NCBI RefSeq assembly: GCF_000368565.1
Contig: NZ_KB849545.1
Span: 360,304-424,303 of the forward strand
Source of the DNA: Acinetobacter gerneri DSM 14967 = CIP 107464 = MTCC 9824
GTDB taxonomy: Bacteria; Pseudomonadota; Gammaproteobacteria; Pseudomonadales; Moraxellaceae
Reading direction: 5' to 3'
Length of the DNA stretch: 64,000 bases
The position numbers were made by a program, and so were the translations under genes. Of this stretch, positions 15,393-24,833 are shown in pieces. The number at the start of each line of letters is the position of its first letter. The first letter of the stretch is position 1. Below the pieces are notes generated by a model that made no database searches, was not told the origin of the DNA, and saw nothing but the letters and a program-made list of their open reading frames with translations.

Positions 15393-16013
15393 ATGAGCAA
15401 TCAAGCTTTGTTAGAACGAATTTTTTCAGGACGACGTGCGCTTTTGAAAAGGACGATTCTGCTCGATGCTTTGCAGTGTTTTATGGAACATGGCATTGAA
15501 AATACGACGATTGAAATGATTAGACAAAAATCAGATAGCAGTGTCGGTGCGATTTATCATCATTTCAAAAATAAAGATGGCATCGTCGCGGCACTATTTT
15601 TTGCAGCACAAGATGATCTCAATCAACTACGTCAGCAATATTTAAATGAAATAGAACAAGATCATTCACTTGATTTTAAAAGTATCATTTCAGGTGTGAT
15701 TTTTAGTTATGCCGACTGGGTAACGCAGCATCCTGATTTTGCTCGCTTTCAATTTTCCGCACATTTCAATGTCAGTCATGGAGTGCATCAAAGTGAACTC
15801 AAGCAAAAAAGCCAAGATCAAATCAAAATATTATTGAGCAAAATCAAAAAAATAGATCAGGATTTACCCCATTATCCTACCGAATTGTATGCATCGCTCG
15901 TGATTGGCCCTACTGAAAATTATTGTCGTGCTTGGCTCTCAAATAAAGTTCAGACCTCACCCCATGAGTATCGTCATTTTCTAGCCGAAGCAGCATTGAA
16001 GTCTTTGATCTAA
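15393..16013 (+). CDS. TetR/AcrR-family transcriptional regulator
   Basis: The 206-residue protein has an N-terminal TetR helix-turn-helix (about residues 16-62) with the signature segment SDSSVGAIYHHFKNKDGIVAALF. The remaining all-helical domain should bind a ligand and dimerise; it is not conserved enough to name the ligand. AAGGGG lies close before the ATG. It is transcribed away from the hotdog-protein gene, and palindromes between the two suggest it represses both itself and that gene. An acyl-CoA or fatty-acid effector would fit the neighbour but is inference. Confidence 0.88.
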   Translation: MSNQALLERIFSGRRALLKRTILLDALQCFMEHGIENTTIEMIRQKSDSSVGAIYHHFKNKDGIVAALFFAAQDDLNQLRQQYLNEIEQDHSLDFKSIISGVIFSYADWVTQHPDFARFQFSAHFNVSHGVHQSELKQKSQDQIKILLSKIKKIDQDLPHYPTELYASLVIGPTENYCRAWLSNKVQTSPHEYRHFLAEAALKSLI

Positions 16014-16156
16014 TTATTTACTGATGTTACGCAACCAATGCTCATCAATATTTCGAATTTTTAAATCATACAGCCACTTCTTCCTATGATGATTTAGATC
16101 TCTTTGCGTAGGCAAGTAACTTTACTTTTAAGAGATTAAAAGTAACAAAAATCTCT

Positions 16157-16193
16157 GTTGGACTGAGTGGATATCCATATCCACCAGTCCAAC
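16157..16193. repeat. Long imperfect hairpin in an intergenic region
   Basis: GTTGGACTG (16157-16165) pairs with CAGTCCAAC (16185-16193), and TGGATAT (16168-16174) with ATATCCA (16177-16183), making a nearly continuous 16-bp stem with a tiny loop. No T-tract follows, so it is not a classical terminator. The flanking sequence looks like a dispersed intergenic element. The rest of the 16014-16283 gap holds no recognisable gene. Confidence 0.6.
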
Positions 16194-16283
16194 GGTCGGC
16201 ATCCTGCCTTAAGTCATGATAGTAAAACTCAATAAGATTTAAATGTTGAATTGCTTTTTGTTTCGAGCTTAATATTTTTAAGT

Positions 16284-16315
16284 AAAAAAACCTGCTACTG
16301 ATAGCAGGTTTTTTT
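16284..16315. terminator. Bidirectional terminator
   Basis: A perfect 14-bp stem (16284-16297 with 16302-16315) with loop CTGA, an A-tract on one side and a T-tract on the other. It ends the leftward pirin gene and can end the rightward TetR transcript. Confidence 0.9.
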
Positions 16316-16339
16316 ATTGCTTAAATCAACATTCAAAGT

Positions 16340-17212
16340 CTAGGCAACTGGAATTTCACCAAATTTCCCAGTATTGAAATCATGAAACGCCTGTATGATT
16401 TCTTCTTTGCTATTCATCACAAATGGACCGTAGCCTTGGATCGGTTCATTGAGTGGTTTACCCGTCAAAATCAAAAAGCGTGCATCTTCGCTTGCAGTCA
16501 ATTTAATCGTAGATTCTCCATCTTTTGCAAATATTGCAATCGAATGATCTTTGACTTGTTGCTCATCATTGACCAGCAACCCACCATCCAATACCACCAG
16601 CAAAGTCGTATGGTCAACAGGTACGTGAAAATAGCTTTCATGATCCGCTTTCAACTCTGCATCCCAGACATTGATCGGGCTAAAAGTTGCAGCTGGACCT
16701 TGATGATCATGGTATTGACCTGCAATCACACGCACATGTCCTGCATCATTTTCAAGCTCAATCAAAGGGATATCTTTGGCTTCTAAGGCTTGATATTTAG
16801 GTGGTGTCATTTTGTCACTTGCTGGCAAGTTGACCCAAAGTTGCACCATTTCAAACAATCCGCCTTGTTCAGCAAATGCTTTAGAATGAAACTCTTCATG
16901 CACTAAACCACTGCCTGCAGTCATCCATTGCACATCACCTGTTTTGATGGTACCACCACCGCCACTAGAGTCTTTATGTGTTACTTCACCTTTATAGGCA
17001 ATGGTCACGGTTTCAAAACCACGGTGTGGATGGGAACCAACACCCTGTTGTGCTGTAGTTGCATCAAAATGATAAGGTGCAGCATAGTCCAAAAGTAAAA
17101 ATGGGCTAATGGTTTGACCTAAACGATCATAGGAGAATAAGTTTTTTACAGGAAAACCATCCCCCACCCAATGCATATTTTGGTTGCGGTAAACGCCTAC
17201 AACTTTTTTCAT
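16340..17212 (-). CDS. Pirin-family protein (quercetinase-like, YhhW type)
   Basis: The 290-residue bicupin has a metal-binding motif in its N-terminal cupin: H-P-H-R-G-F-E-T-V (about residues 61-69), then a downstream HEE (about 105-107). These supply the three His and one Glu ligands of bacterial pirins. A second cupin (about 175-255) lacks a complete ligand set, as usual. E. coli YhhW oxidises quercetin in vitro; physiological roles of pirins are mostly redox sensing or dioxygenation. The length matches the longer pirin class (about 280-290). It lies 159 bp downstream of ahpC with a terminator between, so it is transcribed separately. Confidence 0.9.
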   Translation of the reverse strand: MKKVVGVYRNQNMHWVGDGFPVKNLFSYDRLGQTISPFLLLDYAAPYHFDATTAQQGVGSHPHRGFETVTIAYKGEVTHKDSSGGGGTIKTGDVQWMTAGSGLVHEEFHSKAFAEQGGLFEMVQLWVNLPASDKMTPPKYQALEAKDIPLIELENDAGHVRVIAGQYHDHQGPAATFSPINVWDAELKADHESYFHVPVDHTTLLVVLDGGLLVNDEQQVKDHSIAIFAKDGESTIKLTASEDARFLILTGKPLNEPIQGYGPFVMNSKEEIIQAFHDFNTGKFGEIPVA

Positions 17213-17316
17213 TTCAACTCTCCTATCTCTAGGAATCTATTTGAGGGCAGTTTAAGACTTTTAAATGCCTTTTAAGAGCGAACAAATGGCACGCATTATT
17301 CTATTTGCAGAACGAT

Positions 17317-17344
17317 AAAAACCAAGACCGAAGTCTTGGTTTTT
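17317..17344 (-). terminator. Terminator of ahpC
   Basis: A perfect 12-bp stem (17317-17328 with 17333-17344) with loop CGAA, 27 bp after the ahpC stop. A-T tracts flank both sides. Confidence 0.85.
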
Positions 17345-17371
17345 AAAATTATTTTTGATGGAAAATAATAC

Positions 17372-17935
17372 TTAGATTTTACCGATCAAATCAATTGAAG
17401 GTGCAAGTGTTGCTTCGCCTTCTTTCCATTTAGCAGGACAAACTTCACCTGGGTGTGTATGAACATATTGTGCTGCTTTCACTTTACGAAGAAGCTCAGA
17501 TGCATCACGACCTACGCCACCTGCATTGATTTCAATGATTTGAATTTTACCATCTGGATCAATCACAAATGTACCACGATCAGCTAAACCTTCTGCTTCA
17601 ATCAACACTTCAAAGTTTTTCGCCAAAGTCCACGTTGGGTCGCCAACCATTGCGTATTGGATTTTTTTGATCTCATCAGAGCTATCGTGCCAAGCTTTAT
17701 GGGTAAAATGGGTATCTGTTGATACTGAATAAATTTCTACGCCCAATTTTTGGAATTCAGCATAGTGATCAGCCAAATCGCCTAATTCTGTTGGACAAAC
17801 AAAAGTAAAATCGGCAGGATAGAAAAATACAACTGACCATTTACCTTGGAAATCTTTTTCAGAAACTTCGACAAATTCACCATTTTTATATGCTGTTGCA
17901 TTAAACGCTTTAACTTTAGTATTGATTAAACTCAT
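17372..17935 (-). CDS. ahpC: Alkyl hydroperoxide reductase AhpC (2-Cys peroxiredoxin)
   Basis: The 187-residue protein reduces hydrogen peroxide and organic hydroperoxides in the cytoplasm. The peroxidatic cysteine lies in [15 protein letters not shown] (about residue 47) and the resolving cysteine in GEVCPAKW (about residue 165). Both positions and the length match E. coli AhpC (187 aa). No ahpF, its usual flavoprotein reductase, is adjacent, so the reductant gene must lie elsewhere. Expression is probably stress-controlled, but I cannot point to an OxyR site. Confidence 0.95.
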   Translation of the reverse strand: MSLINTKVKAFNATAYKNGEFVEVSEKDFQGKWSVVFFYPADFTFVCPTELGDLADHYAEFQKLGVEIYSVSTDTHFTHKAWHDSSDEIKKIQYAMVGDPTWTLAKNFEVLIEAEGLADRGTFVIDPDGKIQIIEINAGGVGRDASELLRKVKAAQYVHTHPGEVCPAKWKEGEATLAPSIDLIGKI

Positions 17936-18087
17936 TTAAAAATTCCTCTAAATTCAGTTCACTAGGATTGCTTAGTTAGTAAATTTAGAATACTCAATTT
18001 TTTAAAATCGGTAAAACAGTTAATTTAAATACAATTAATCTATTTTTTAGATTAAATATCTTTTTAGACTCCAGATCAAAATACCAT

Positions 18088-20037
18088 TCATTCAACCAAT
18101 GCCAGATTTGCCCTTAAAATACGGCGCAACTCCAAAACAGCTTCAGGTTTTTCCTGAATAGAATGTCCACCACGAATAATCTTTTCAGATACAGCGCCAT
18201 CCAAATGCGAACTGCTATAAGGCACGATACCATCCGAGGTCTTTTCAGCTTGATCTGTCATTTTTTTATTACCCATAATCGAGTAATACTTGATGGACTG
18301 AACGGGCATAATCTTTGAGGTCAACTGCATAAATTTGGAATGATCGCTCAGGTCACCCGGACCGTTATAAATCAAACCGTTTTTAAACTGTTGATAATTT
18401 GACTTTAAATTTGTATCCACTGAATTTAAAAATGTTGCCGGTAACTTGATCAAACGCTTAGCGATAAACTGAGTAAACCATAGATTGGCATACGGTGTGC
18501 CCCGCTGCGGCGCAGAAATAAATACAGCTCGGTCAAATTGCGTCAAAGGTTTAAAAACAAATCGCTGCCGAATAATCGGATACTGTTCAAATTGGCGACG
18601 TTGTTGCTCGCTCATCATACTGACGGCTTGCTCAGTCACATCAGCATCACTCACCAATAAACGACTGATCACTCCACCCATACTATGTCCAATCAAAACC
18701 GCATCATGAGCTGAATTTGTGTTCGGAATGACTTCACTAAAGGCATGTTTGAGTAATTCATAAATCTGAAATCGACTTTCCAAGATCGGCATATTGGTCG
18801 AGTAAAAGACTTGCCATACTTGATAATGATCACGTAATTCTTTATCCCCCATTATATTATTGGTCAGTGAAACCCAAGCTTCAGGACTACTACCAAGCCC
18901 GTGAATCATCACGATAATTTTCTTATTGGGTTGATACGGCTCAAGCATAAATAAATGAGGCATGACCAAACGCTGTTCTCGGTTAAACAAACTCCAATAC
19001 CCAGCTTCGCCGATTTTATTTTCAGCTAACCAAAGTCCGAACGGCGCTGAATAATTTGCAGTAATTTTATATTTTTTTTGATTGATCTCAGTACTTTGAT
19101 ATTGATATGGATCAATCAATTTGATTTGAAGATCCGCACCATTCAAGATACTTTCTGCACTCGCATAGATCTCAGTAGGTTCAATCACTGCGCTAACAGG
19201 TAAATATCTGGCTTCATGAATATGTGATTTTGCGTTTTTCTGATAATACGTTTCAGGATCTAAAATAAACTTCGCATCATCATCTGCAGCTTGGACTGAT
19301 TTAACAACGACAAATTCTGAGCCTATACCTTCTTGACGGTTGATGGTATAAAAACCTGAAAAGCCCATAATATAGGTGGATTGGATTCGATCAATCGCTA
19401 CATTTTTCAAATCAGTATATTGTTTAAAATCCAAATTAAATATTTGATTATTTAAATGAAAATTATCAGGAAATTTATCAAAATGTTGCTGAACAAATAT
19501 ATTGGTCATGAACTTGGATAATGCAACATTATAAAATAAGCGCACTTGCATCTGGCGCTGATCAAACAATCGTGATTCTGGGCTTTGCTCAGTTTTAAAC
19601 AGATAAACATAGCTATAGCGCAAGCTTTTATTCAGCATCTCAAGTTGCTGGCTTAAACATGAATTATTGAGATTGGCTTGGTGTTTCGGAGCATTTAAAC
19701 ATTCACGGTTATTTTCAAGTAAAAATGCTTTGGCTAAATAAATCTCACTGATCGAAGCATAGGCCTGATCTGTTTCAATCGAAGGATGTTTAAGGATTGT
19801 ACTGGCACACTGCTCTGGTTTATCTAGACAATAATCAGGACTTAAATCGAGTAAATACAAGCTACTTAATGTCGCTTCACTAAATTTATGTTGCGTTAAA
19901 AAACTCGCTGATTTTTGTGAAAGAGATGTGCTCATCTGATTTTCTTTAAGATGCACGATTTGGCATCCTGAAAGTAAACTCAGCATGATAAAAAAAAGTG
20001 TGAATAGTCTGATTTTTTTTGGATAAATTCCCTGCAT
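18088..20037 (-). CDS. Large lipoprotein alpha/beta hydrolase (lipase/PGAP1-like)
   Basis: The 649-residue protein has a signal peptide ending in LLSGC (C25), so it is likely a lipoprotein. The C-terminal half is an alpha/beta hydrolase: an oxyanion-type segment VMIHGLGSSPEAW (about 378-390), nucleophile elbow IGHSMGGVISR (about 452-462), an acid in SDGIVPYSS and a catalytic His in GGHSIQEKPEA near the end. The N-terminal 250 residues have no recognised domain. Family members hydrolyse lipids or esters. It is a single gene between ahpC and the permease gene. Whether it faces the periplasm or the surface cannot be told. Confidence 0.85.
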   Translation of the reverse strand: MQGIYPKKIRLFTLFFIMLSLLSGCQIVHLKENQMSTSLSQKSASFLTQHKFSEATLSSLYLLDLSPDYCLDKPEQCASTILKHPSIETDQAYASISEIYLAKAFLLENNRECLNAPKHQANLNNSCLSQQLEMLNKSLRYSYVYLFKTEQSPESRLFDQRQMQVRLFYNVALSKFMTNIFVQQHFDKFPDNFHLNNQIFNLDFKQYTDLKNVAIDRIQSTYIMGFSGFYTINRQEGIGSEFVVVKSVQAADDDAKFILDPETYYQKNAKSHIHEARYLPVSAVIEPTEIYASAESILNGADLQIKLIDPYQYQSTEINQKKYKITANYSAPFGLWLAENKIGEAGYWSLFNREQRLVMPHLFMLEPYQPNKKIIVMIHGLGSSPEAWVSLTNNIMGDKELRDHYQVWQVFYSTNMPILESRFQIYELLKHAFSEVIPNTNSAHDAVLIGHSMGGVISRLLVSDADVTEQAVSMMSEQQRRQFEQYPIIRQRFVFKPLTQFDRAVFISAPQRGTPYANLWFTQFIAKRLIKLPATFLNSVDTNLKSNYQQFKNGLIYNGPGDLSDHSKFMQLTSKIMPVQSIKYYSIMGNKKMTDQAEKTSDGIVPYSSSHLDGAVSEKIIRGGHSIQEKPEAVLELRRILRANLALVE

Positions 20038-20147
20038 TTCTTCGATCTTTTTATGTTTCTGCTAAATTCTACTTTTTCTATATTAAAATTTAAATGTGTT
20101 TTTAGAAATCTTGATGTATTGAAGTTTTCGACATGTTTCTTTGACTT

Positions 20148-20197
20148 AAGCAAGCTTGTAGTGCTTCCGTTGCTTCCACAAGCTTGCTTGTTTTTTT
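20148..20197 (+). terminator. Rightward-facing terminator-like hairpin without an obvious gene
   Basis: AAGCAAGCTTGT (20148-20159) pairs with ACAAGCTTGCTT (20178-20189) around an 18-nt loop and is followed by TTTTTTT (20191-20197). The T-tract faces right, but both neighbouring genes run left. Confidence 0.6.
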
Positions 20198-21587
20198 AAT
20201 CCAAATTCATCGCCACAGATTGGCTGGTTTTGCGTTTTCTGGTCACGATCAGACTACAGAAAACCACCAGCAATGTTACGCCTAATGACAATGCCGTTTC
20301 ATAGCTATAAGCAGGTGACAAGAACATATAAATCAATACGCTCATGATCACTAAAATAACGAACCAAGTGAGCCATGGAAATAGCCACATTTTAAATGGA
20401 ACTTGAGCACCACTTTTTTCCAATTGCCCTCTTAAACGTAGTTGAGAAAAAGCAATCACCAAATAAACCAAGAGTGCAATTGAACCTGTTGTAGAAAGTA
20501 AGAAACCAAAAACTTTACCAGGAACGAGATAGTTTACCGCACAGCACACCAGACCAATCGCAGCTGAGGCAAATACAGCTACTGCGGGTACACCAGAGGC
20601 ATTGATTTTAACAACTGATTTAGGTGCTTCTCGACGTGAACCCAAAGCAAATAACATACGAGACGAGGTATAGAGTGCTGCATTCATACAACTTGCAACA
20701 GCGATAAAGACCACTGAATCAATGATGAGTTTAGATTGAGGTACATTTAAGCTAACCAAGACATATTGGAAAGTTCCCAGTTTTTGTAAGTCAGGAGAAC
20801 GCCAATCGACCAAAGCAACTGCGAGGAAAATAGATACAACAAAGAATAAAATAATACGATACAGCACGAGATTGGTCGCACGTTTAATTTTTTCTTCTGG
20901 ATTTTTTGACTCAGCTGCTGCAATAGATAAGATTTCGATCCCAAAAAATGAAAATGCTGAAATCAAAATCGCAGACAATACGCCACCCATACCATGAGGC
21001 ATAAAGCCGCCATTTGAAATCAAATTGCCTACACCGCTCACATCTTTAGCTAAAGGCCAAAAACCAAATATAGCCAATGCACCAATACCAATAAAGATCA
21101 CGATCGCCAAAACTTTGATCAATGAGAACCAGAACTCAAACTCACCGAAACTTTTGGTACTAAAGAAGTTAGCAAGACTCAAAAGAATAATAAAAGCAAA
21201 AGCAAAGATGGCACTTGATACTTGAGGAAACCAAGCATGTAAAATTTCTGCACCCGCAATTGCTTCAATTGGGATCACCAACACCCAAAACCACCAATAC
21301 AGCCAACCGATCGTAAAACCCGCCCAAGGTCCTATCGCCTTACGTGCATATGTAGAAAAAGAACCCGTATCAGGCTGCGCAACTGCCATTTCCCCAAGCA
21401 TGCGCATCACTAAAAAAACAATCACGCTGGTAATCATATATGCAAGTACAGCAGCAGGACCTGCTTTTGCAATTGCCGCTGAAGACCCAACGAATAAACC
21501 CGCGCCAATAACCCCACCAATACTGATCATGGTGATATGTCGATTGGACAATCCCTCACCTAATTTTGCTGTTTTATTGCTATTCAT
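20196..21587 (-). CDS. APC-family amino acid permease (GabP/BauD-like)
   Basis: The 463-residue inner-membrane protein has twelve predicted helices. The APC signature ISIGGVIGAGLFVGSS (about residues 21-36) unwinds in the first helix and binds the substrate amino group. ILSIAAAESKNPEEKIKRA (about 223-241) is the loop after helix six typical of the AAT subfamily. The closest named relatives are GABA permeases, and BauD of Pseudomonas is a similar beta-alanine importer. It follows the dehydrogenase/aminotransferase operon, but a leftward terminator lies in between, so it has its own promoter. Beta-alanine or GABA is the likely substrate from context. Confidence 0.88.
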   Translation of the reverse strand: MNSNKTAKLGEGLSNRHITMISIGGVIGAGLFVGSSAAIAKAGPAAVLAYMITSVIVFLVMRMLGEMAVAQPDTGSFSTYARKAIGPWAGFTIGWLYWWFWVLVIPIEAIAGAEILHAWFPQVSSAIFAFAFIILLSLANFFSTKSFGEFEFWFSLIKVLAIVIFIGIGALAIFGFWPLAKDVSGVGNLISNGGFMPHGMGGVLSAILISAFSFFGIEILSIAAAESKNPEEKIKRATNLVLYRIILFFVVSIFLAVALVDWRSPDLQKLGTFQYVLVSLNVPQSKLIIDSVVFIAVASCMNAALYTSSRMLFALGSRREAPKSVVKINASGVPAVAVFASAAIGLVCCAVNYLVPGKVFGFLLSTTGSIALLVYLVIAFSQLRLRGQLEKSGAQVPFKMWLFPWLTWFVILVIMSVLIYMFLSPAYSYETALSLGVTLLVVFCSLIVTRKRKTSQSVAMNLD

Positions 21588-21650
21588 ACATTAATTCCTT
21601 TTTAATGACTTATAAGACAAAAATAAACATCTCCAATCTCTAAAAAATAA

Positions 21651-21676
21651 AAAGGGAGAACTTGTGTTCACCCTTT
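21651..21676 (-). terminator. Terminator of the aminotransferase/dehydrogenase operon
   Basis: AAAGGG/CCCTTT (21651-21656 with 21671-21676) and inner GAAC/GTTC form an interrupted stem. On the minus strand it is followed by a long T-rich tract, 8 bp after the dehydrogenase stop. Confidence 0.75.
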
Positions 21677-21683
21677 ATCTACA

Positions 21684-23240
21684 TCAGTTCAAAGTAGGCA
21701 TCGCAAATTGTTTAGCTTCACGGACTTGAGCCGCTGGCCAGCGCTGAGTCACGGTTTTACGTCGTGTATAAAAACGTGCACCATCAGGACCATATGCATA
21801 TAAGTCACCAAATAACGAACGTTTCCATCCACCGAAGCTATGATACGCCACTGGAACAGGAAGTGGGACATTGACACCGACCATACCCACTTGAATATTG
21901 TCAGTGAAATAGCGTGCTGCTTCACCATCTCGTGTATAGATGCATGTGCCATTACCATATTCATGATCATTGATCAGTTGCATCGCTTCTTGCATGGTCT
22001 CTACACGGATGACTTGTAATACTGGACCAAAAATTTCTTGTTGGTAACTGGTCATATTTGCTTGTACGTTATCAATCAGCGTTGGACCAACAAAGAAACC
22101 ATTTTCAAAGCCTTTCGGACGGGCATCCCGACCATCTACAACGATTTTCGCCCCTTGCTGTTCAGCACTTTGGATATAGGCCTGAACTTTATCTTTATGC
22201 GCTTGGCTAATCAGCGGACCAAAATCATTACTACTATCTGCATAATTGCCAAATTGGAGTTGTTGCATTTCTTGTTTCAGCTTTGCAATCACCACGTCAG
22301 CAACTTCATCGCCAATAGCTACCGCAACGGATAGCGCCATACAACGCTCACCAGAAGAACCAAAAGCAGCACCCAAGAGTGAATTTACGACATTATCAAT
22401 ATCTGCATCTGGCATGATAATGGCGTGATTTTTCGCACCACCGAGCGCTTGGCAACGTTTGCCTTTCGATGTCGCTGTACTATAGATATACTCTGCGATT
22501 GGGGTTGATCCGACAAAACTCACAGCTTGAATTTTTGGATGATGGAGCAATGCATCGACCGCTTCTTTGTCGCCATTGACCACGTTGAAAACACCATCAG
22601 GCAATCCTGCTTGTTTGAGCAATTCTGCTAAATATAATGCGGCAGATGGCGCTTTTTCTGATGGTTTTAAAATGAAGCAATTACCGCAGACGATCGCCAT
22701 TGGAAACATCCAAAGTGGCACCATCGCTGGGAAGTTAAATGGCGTAATGCCTGCAACCACACCTAACGGTTGAAACTCGCTCCACGAATCAATGTCGGGT
22801 CCAACATTTTTAGAAAATTCACCTTTTAAAAACTCAGGCGCTCCGCAAGCATATTCCACATTTTCAATACCACGCTGCAATTCACCTTTTGCATCATGAC
22901 TGATTTTGCCGTGTTCCTGCCCAATTAACTCACAGATTTTATCGGCATTTTCTTCAAGTAATTGTTTGAACTTAAACATGACACGTGCACGTTTAATCAC
23001 AGGTGTATTGCGCCATTCTGGAAATGCTTCTGTAGCAACTTGCACGGCGTAATTGACCGTTTCAGTATCCGCAATCATCACTTCTTTGCTTTTACTACCG
23101 ACTGCTGGATTATATACAGGCTGTGTTTTACTCCCTTTGGCGACGATATTGCCCTGAATAAAATGCCCCAACACCTGTATAGCACTATCCGTTTCTGTTT
23201 CTACATAGCCATCTTGGCTAAAATTTTCAATATTATTCAT
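21684..23240 (-). CDS. mmsA: CoA-acylating (methyl)malonate-semialdehyde dehydrogenase
   Basis: The 518-residue enzyme oxidises malonate semialdehyde or methylmalonate semialdehyde with NAD+ and CoA to acetyl-CoA or propionyl-CoA. The catalytic cysteine is in GSSGERCMALSVAV (about residue 308). FNFPAMVPLWMFPMAIVCGN is the cofactor-binding segment typical of the CoA-acylating subgroup, and ALGGAKNHAII precedes the active site. It has an extra 20-25 residues at the N-terminus. GGGAAG lies just before the ATG. It is the second gene after the omega-aminotransferase, whose product from beta-alanine is its substrate. Valine or myo-inositol breakdown is an alternative role. Confidence 0.92.
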   Translation of the reverse strand: MNNIENFSQDGYVETETDSAIQVLGHFIQGNIVAKGSKTQPVYNPAVGSKSKEVMIADTETVNYAVQVATEAFPEWRNTPVIKRARVMFKFKQLLEENADKICELIGQEHGKISHDAKGELQRGIENVEYACGAPEFLKGEFSKNVGPDIDSWSEFQPLGVVAGITPFNFPAMVPLWMFPMAIVCGNCFILKPSEKAPSAALYLAELLKQAGLPDGVFNVVNGDKEAVDALLHHPKIQAVSFVGSTPIAEYIYSTATSKGKRCQALGGAKNHAIIMPDADIDNVVNSLLGAAFGSSGERCMALSVAVAIGDEVADVVIAKLKQEMQQLQFGNYADSSNDFGPLISQAHKDKVQAYIQSAEQQGAKIVVDGRDARPKGFENGFFVGPTLIDNVQANMTSYQQEIFGPVLQVIRVETMQEAMQLINDHEYGNGTCIYTRDGEAARYFTDNIQVGMVGVNVPLPVPVAYHSFGGWKRSLFGDLYAYGPDGARFYTRRKTVTQRWPAAQVREAKQFAMPTLN

Positions 23241-23354
23241 CTACTTCCCTATTATTGATTCTCATCAATTCAATTTGATTCAAATTCCTATAAAATTTAC
23301 AAATTATTCAACCATTTAAAAATAAACTGTTTTAAAAACCAACTATTTAAAGAA

Positions 23355-24731
23355 TCAATTCACTTGATAAAGTGCATCACCCACAGCATTCATCAAACGT
23401 TCCAAGTCCGCTTCTGTCGTGTTGAACATCGGTCCGAACTGCAAAGTATCGCCACCAAATCGAGTATAGAAACCTGCTTTCCAAAGTTTCATACCTGCTT
23501 CAAAACCACGGATCGTCGGATCTCCATCTCTAGGCGCTAACTGAACAGCACCGATCAATCCACAATTTCGGATATCTACGATATGTGGTGCACCTTTTAA
23601 ACCATGCAACAATTTTTCAAATGCTGGTGCGAGTGCCGCCGAACGTTCAATTAGATCTTGATTTTCCAGTACATCCAAAGTTGCTAATGCAGCCGCACAC
23701 GCCACAGGATGCGCAGAATAAGTGTAGCCATGACTAAATTCAACTGCATGTTCAGGCAATTCTTGTTGCATAAATGCTTGGTAAATTTCACGACTTGCAA
23801 CTACGCCACCAAGTGGAATCGCACCATTGGTAATTTGTTTAGCAAAATTTAAAATGTCTGGTGTGACATCAAAATATTCTGCCGCAGTCCATTTACCCAT
23901 ACGACCAAAGCCAGTGATCACTTCATCAAAAATCAGCAAAATATCATGTTGATCACAAATTTCTCTGAGACGTTTTAAATAGCCAGTTGGTGGTGCAATA
24001 CACCCTGCAGAACCAGACACTGGCTCAACGATCACCGCTGCAATATTTGAAGCATCATGCAGTTCAATCAATTTCAACATTTCATCTGCAAGTTCGATGC
24101 CACCAGTTTCCGCACAGCCCTTGGTAAAGCTTAGATTTGGCTGCAAAGTATGCGGTAAATGGTCGACATCCATCAGTTGACCAAACATTTTACGGTTACC
24201 ACCAATACCGCCCAAACTCGTACCCGCAACGTTTACACCATGATAACCACGTGCACGACCAATCAATTTGGTTTTGCTTGGCTTACCTTTGATTCGCCAA
24301 TAGGCACGCGCCATTTTGATTGCAGTATCAGCAGACTCAGAACCTGAATCGGTAAAAAATACGTGCTGAAGACTTTTTGGCATACGTTGTACGATTTTTT
24401 CAGCCAATTGAAATGAAAGTGGATGAGCAAATTGGAACGCTGGTGAATAGTCTAATTTTGACAATTGTTGACTCACCGCTTGCTGGATTTCAGGCAAAGT
24501 ATGTCCTGCCCCACAGGTCCATAAACCCGAAAGAGAGTCATACACTTGACGTCCATGCTGGTCGATTAAATGAGTACCTTTTGCCCCGACAATAATTCTC
24601 GGATCTTTTTGAAAGTTACGATTTGCAGAAAACGGCATCCAATGCGCTTGATAGTTTAGATTCAATTCCGCGTTTGATGATGCTGTTTCAGATGCATAAT
24701 CTGCACCATTCATAGTGTCTGTATCAAACAT
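23355..24731 (-). CDS. Omega-amino acid--pyruvate aminotransferase (beta-alanine type)
   Basis: The 458-residue class III PLP aminotransferase should convert beta-alanine and pyruvate to malonate semialdehyde and alanine. It shows DSGSESADTAIKMAR (phosphate cup), IVEPVSGSAG, FDEVITGFGRMG (the Asp contacts the PLP pyridine nitrogen) and the Schiff-base lysine in NFAKQITNGAIPLGG. These match BauA/omega-transaminases. The ATG at 24731 is chosen because AAGG lies 8 nt upstream; an earlier ATG (24773) has no ribosome site. It is the first gene of an operon with the semialdehyde dehydrogenase and is divergent from a LysR regulator. Confidence 0.9.
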   Translation of the reverse strand: MFDTDTMNGADYASETASSNAELNLNYQAHWMPFSANRNFQKDPRIIVGAKGTHLIDQHGRQVYDSLSGLWTCGAGHTLPEIQQAVSQQLSKLDYSPAFQFAHPLSFQLAEKIVQRMPKSLQHVFFTDSGSESADTAIKMARAYWRIKGKPSKTKLIGRARGYHGVNVAGTSLGGIGGNRKMFGQLMDVDHLPHTLQPNLSFTKGCAETGGIELADEMLKLIELHDASNIAAVIVEPVSGSAGCIAPPTGYLKRLREICDQHDILLIFDEVITGFGRMGKWTAAEYFDVTPDILNFAKQITNGAIPLGGVVASREIYQAFMQQELPEHAVEFSHGYTYSAHPVACAAALATLDVLENQDLIERSAALAPAFEKLLHGLKGAPHIVDIRNCGLIGAVQLAPRDGDPTIRGFEAGMKLWKAGFYTRFGGDTLQFGPMFNTTEADLERLMNAVGDALYQVN

Positions 24732-24787
24732 ATTTTGACCTTCTTGTTTTGAGCTTATTATTTGAGTGTACATATCAGAATAGTTTT

Positions 24788-24804
24788 GTTAAATTCAAAT
24801 TAAC
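24788..24804. promoter_or_regulatory. Candidate LysR-type operator
   Basis: GTTAA-N7-TTAAC (24788-24804) is an inverted repeat in the 102-bp gap between the divergent aminotransferase and LysR genes. The size and placement suit a LysR-family binding site, though the classical T-N11-A core is not exact. Confidence 0.45.
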
Positions 24805-24833
24805 TTTTGTTTAGATTTAAAATAACAAACCTA

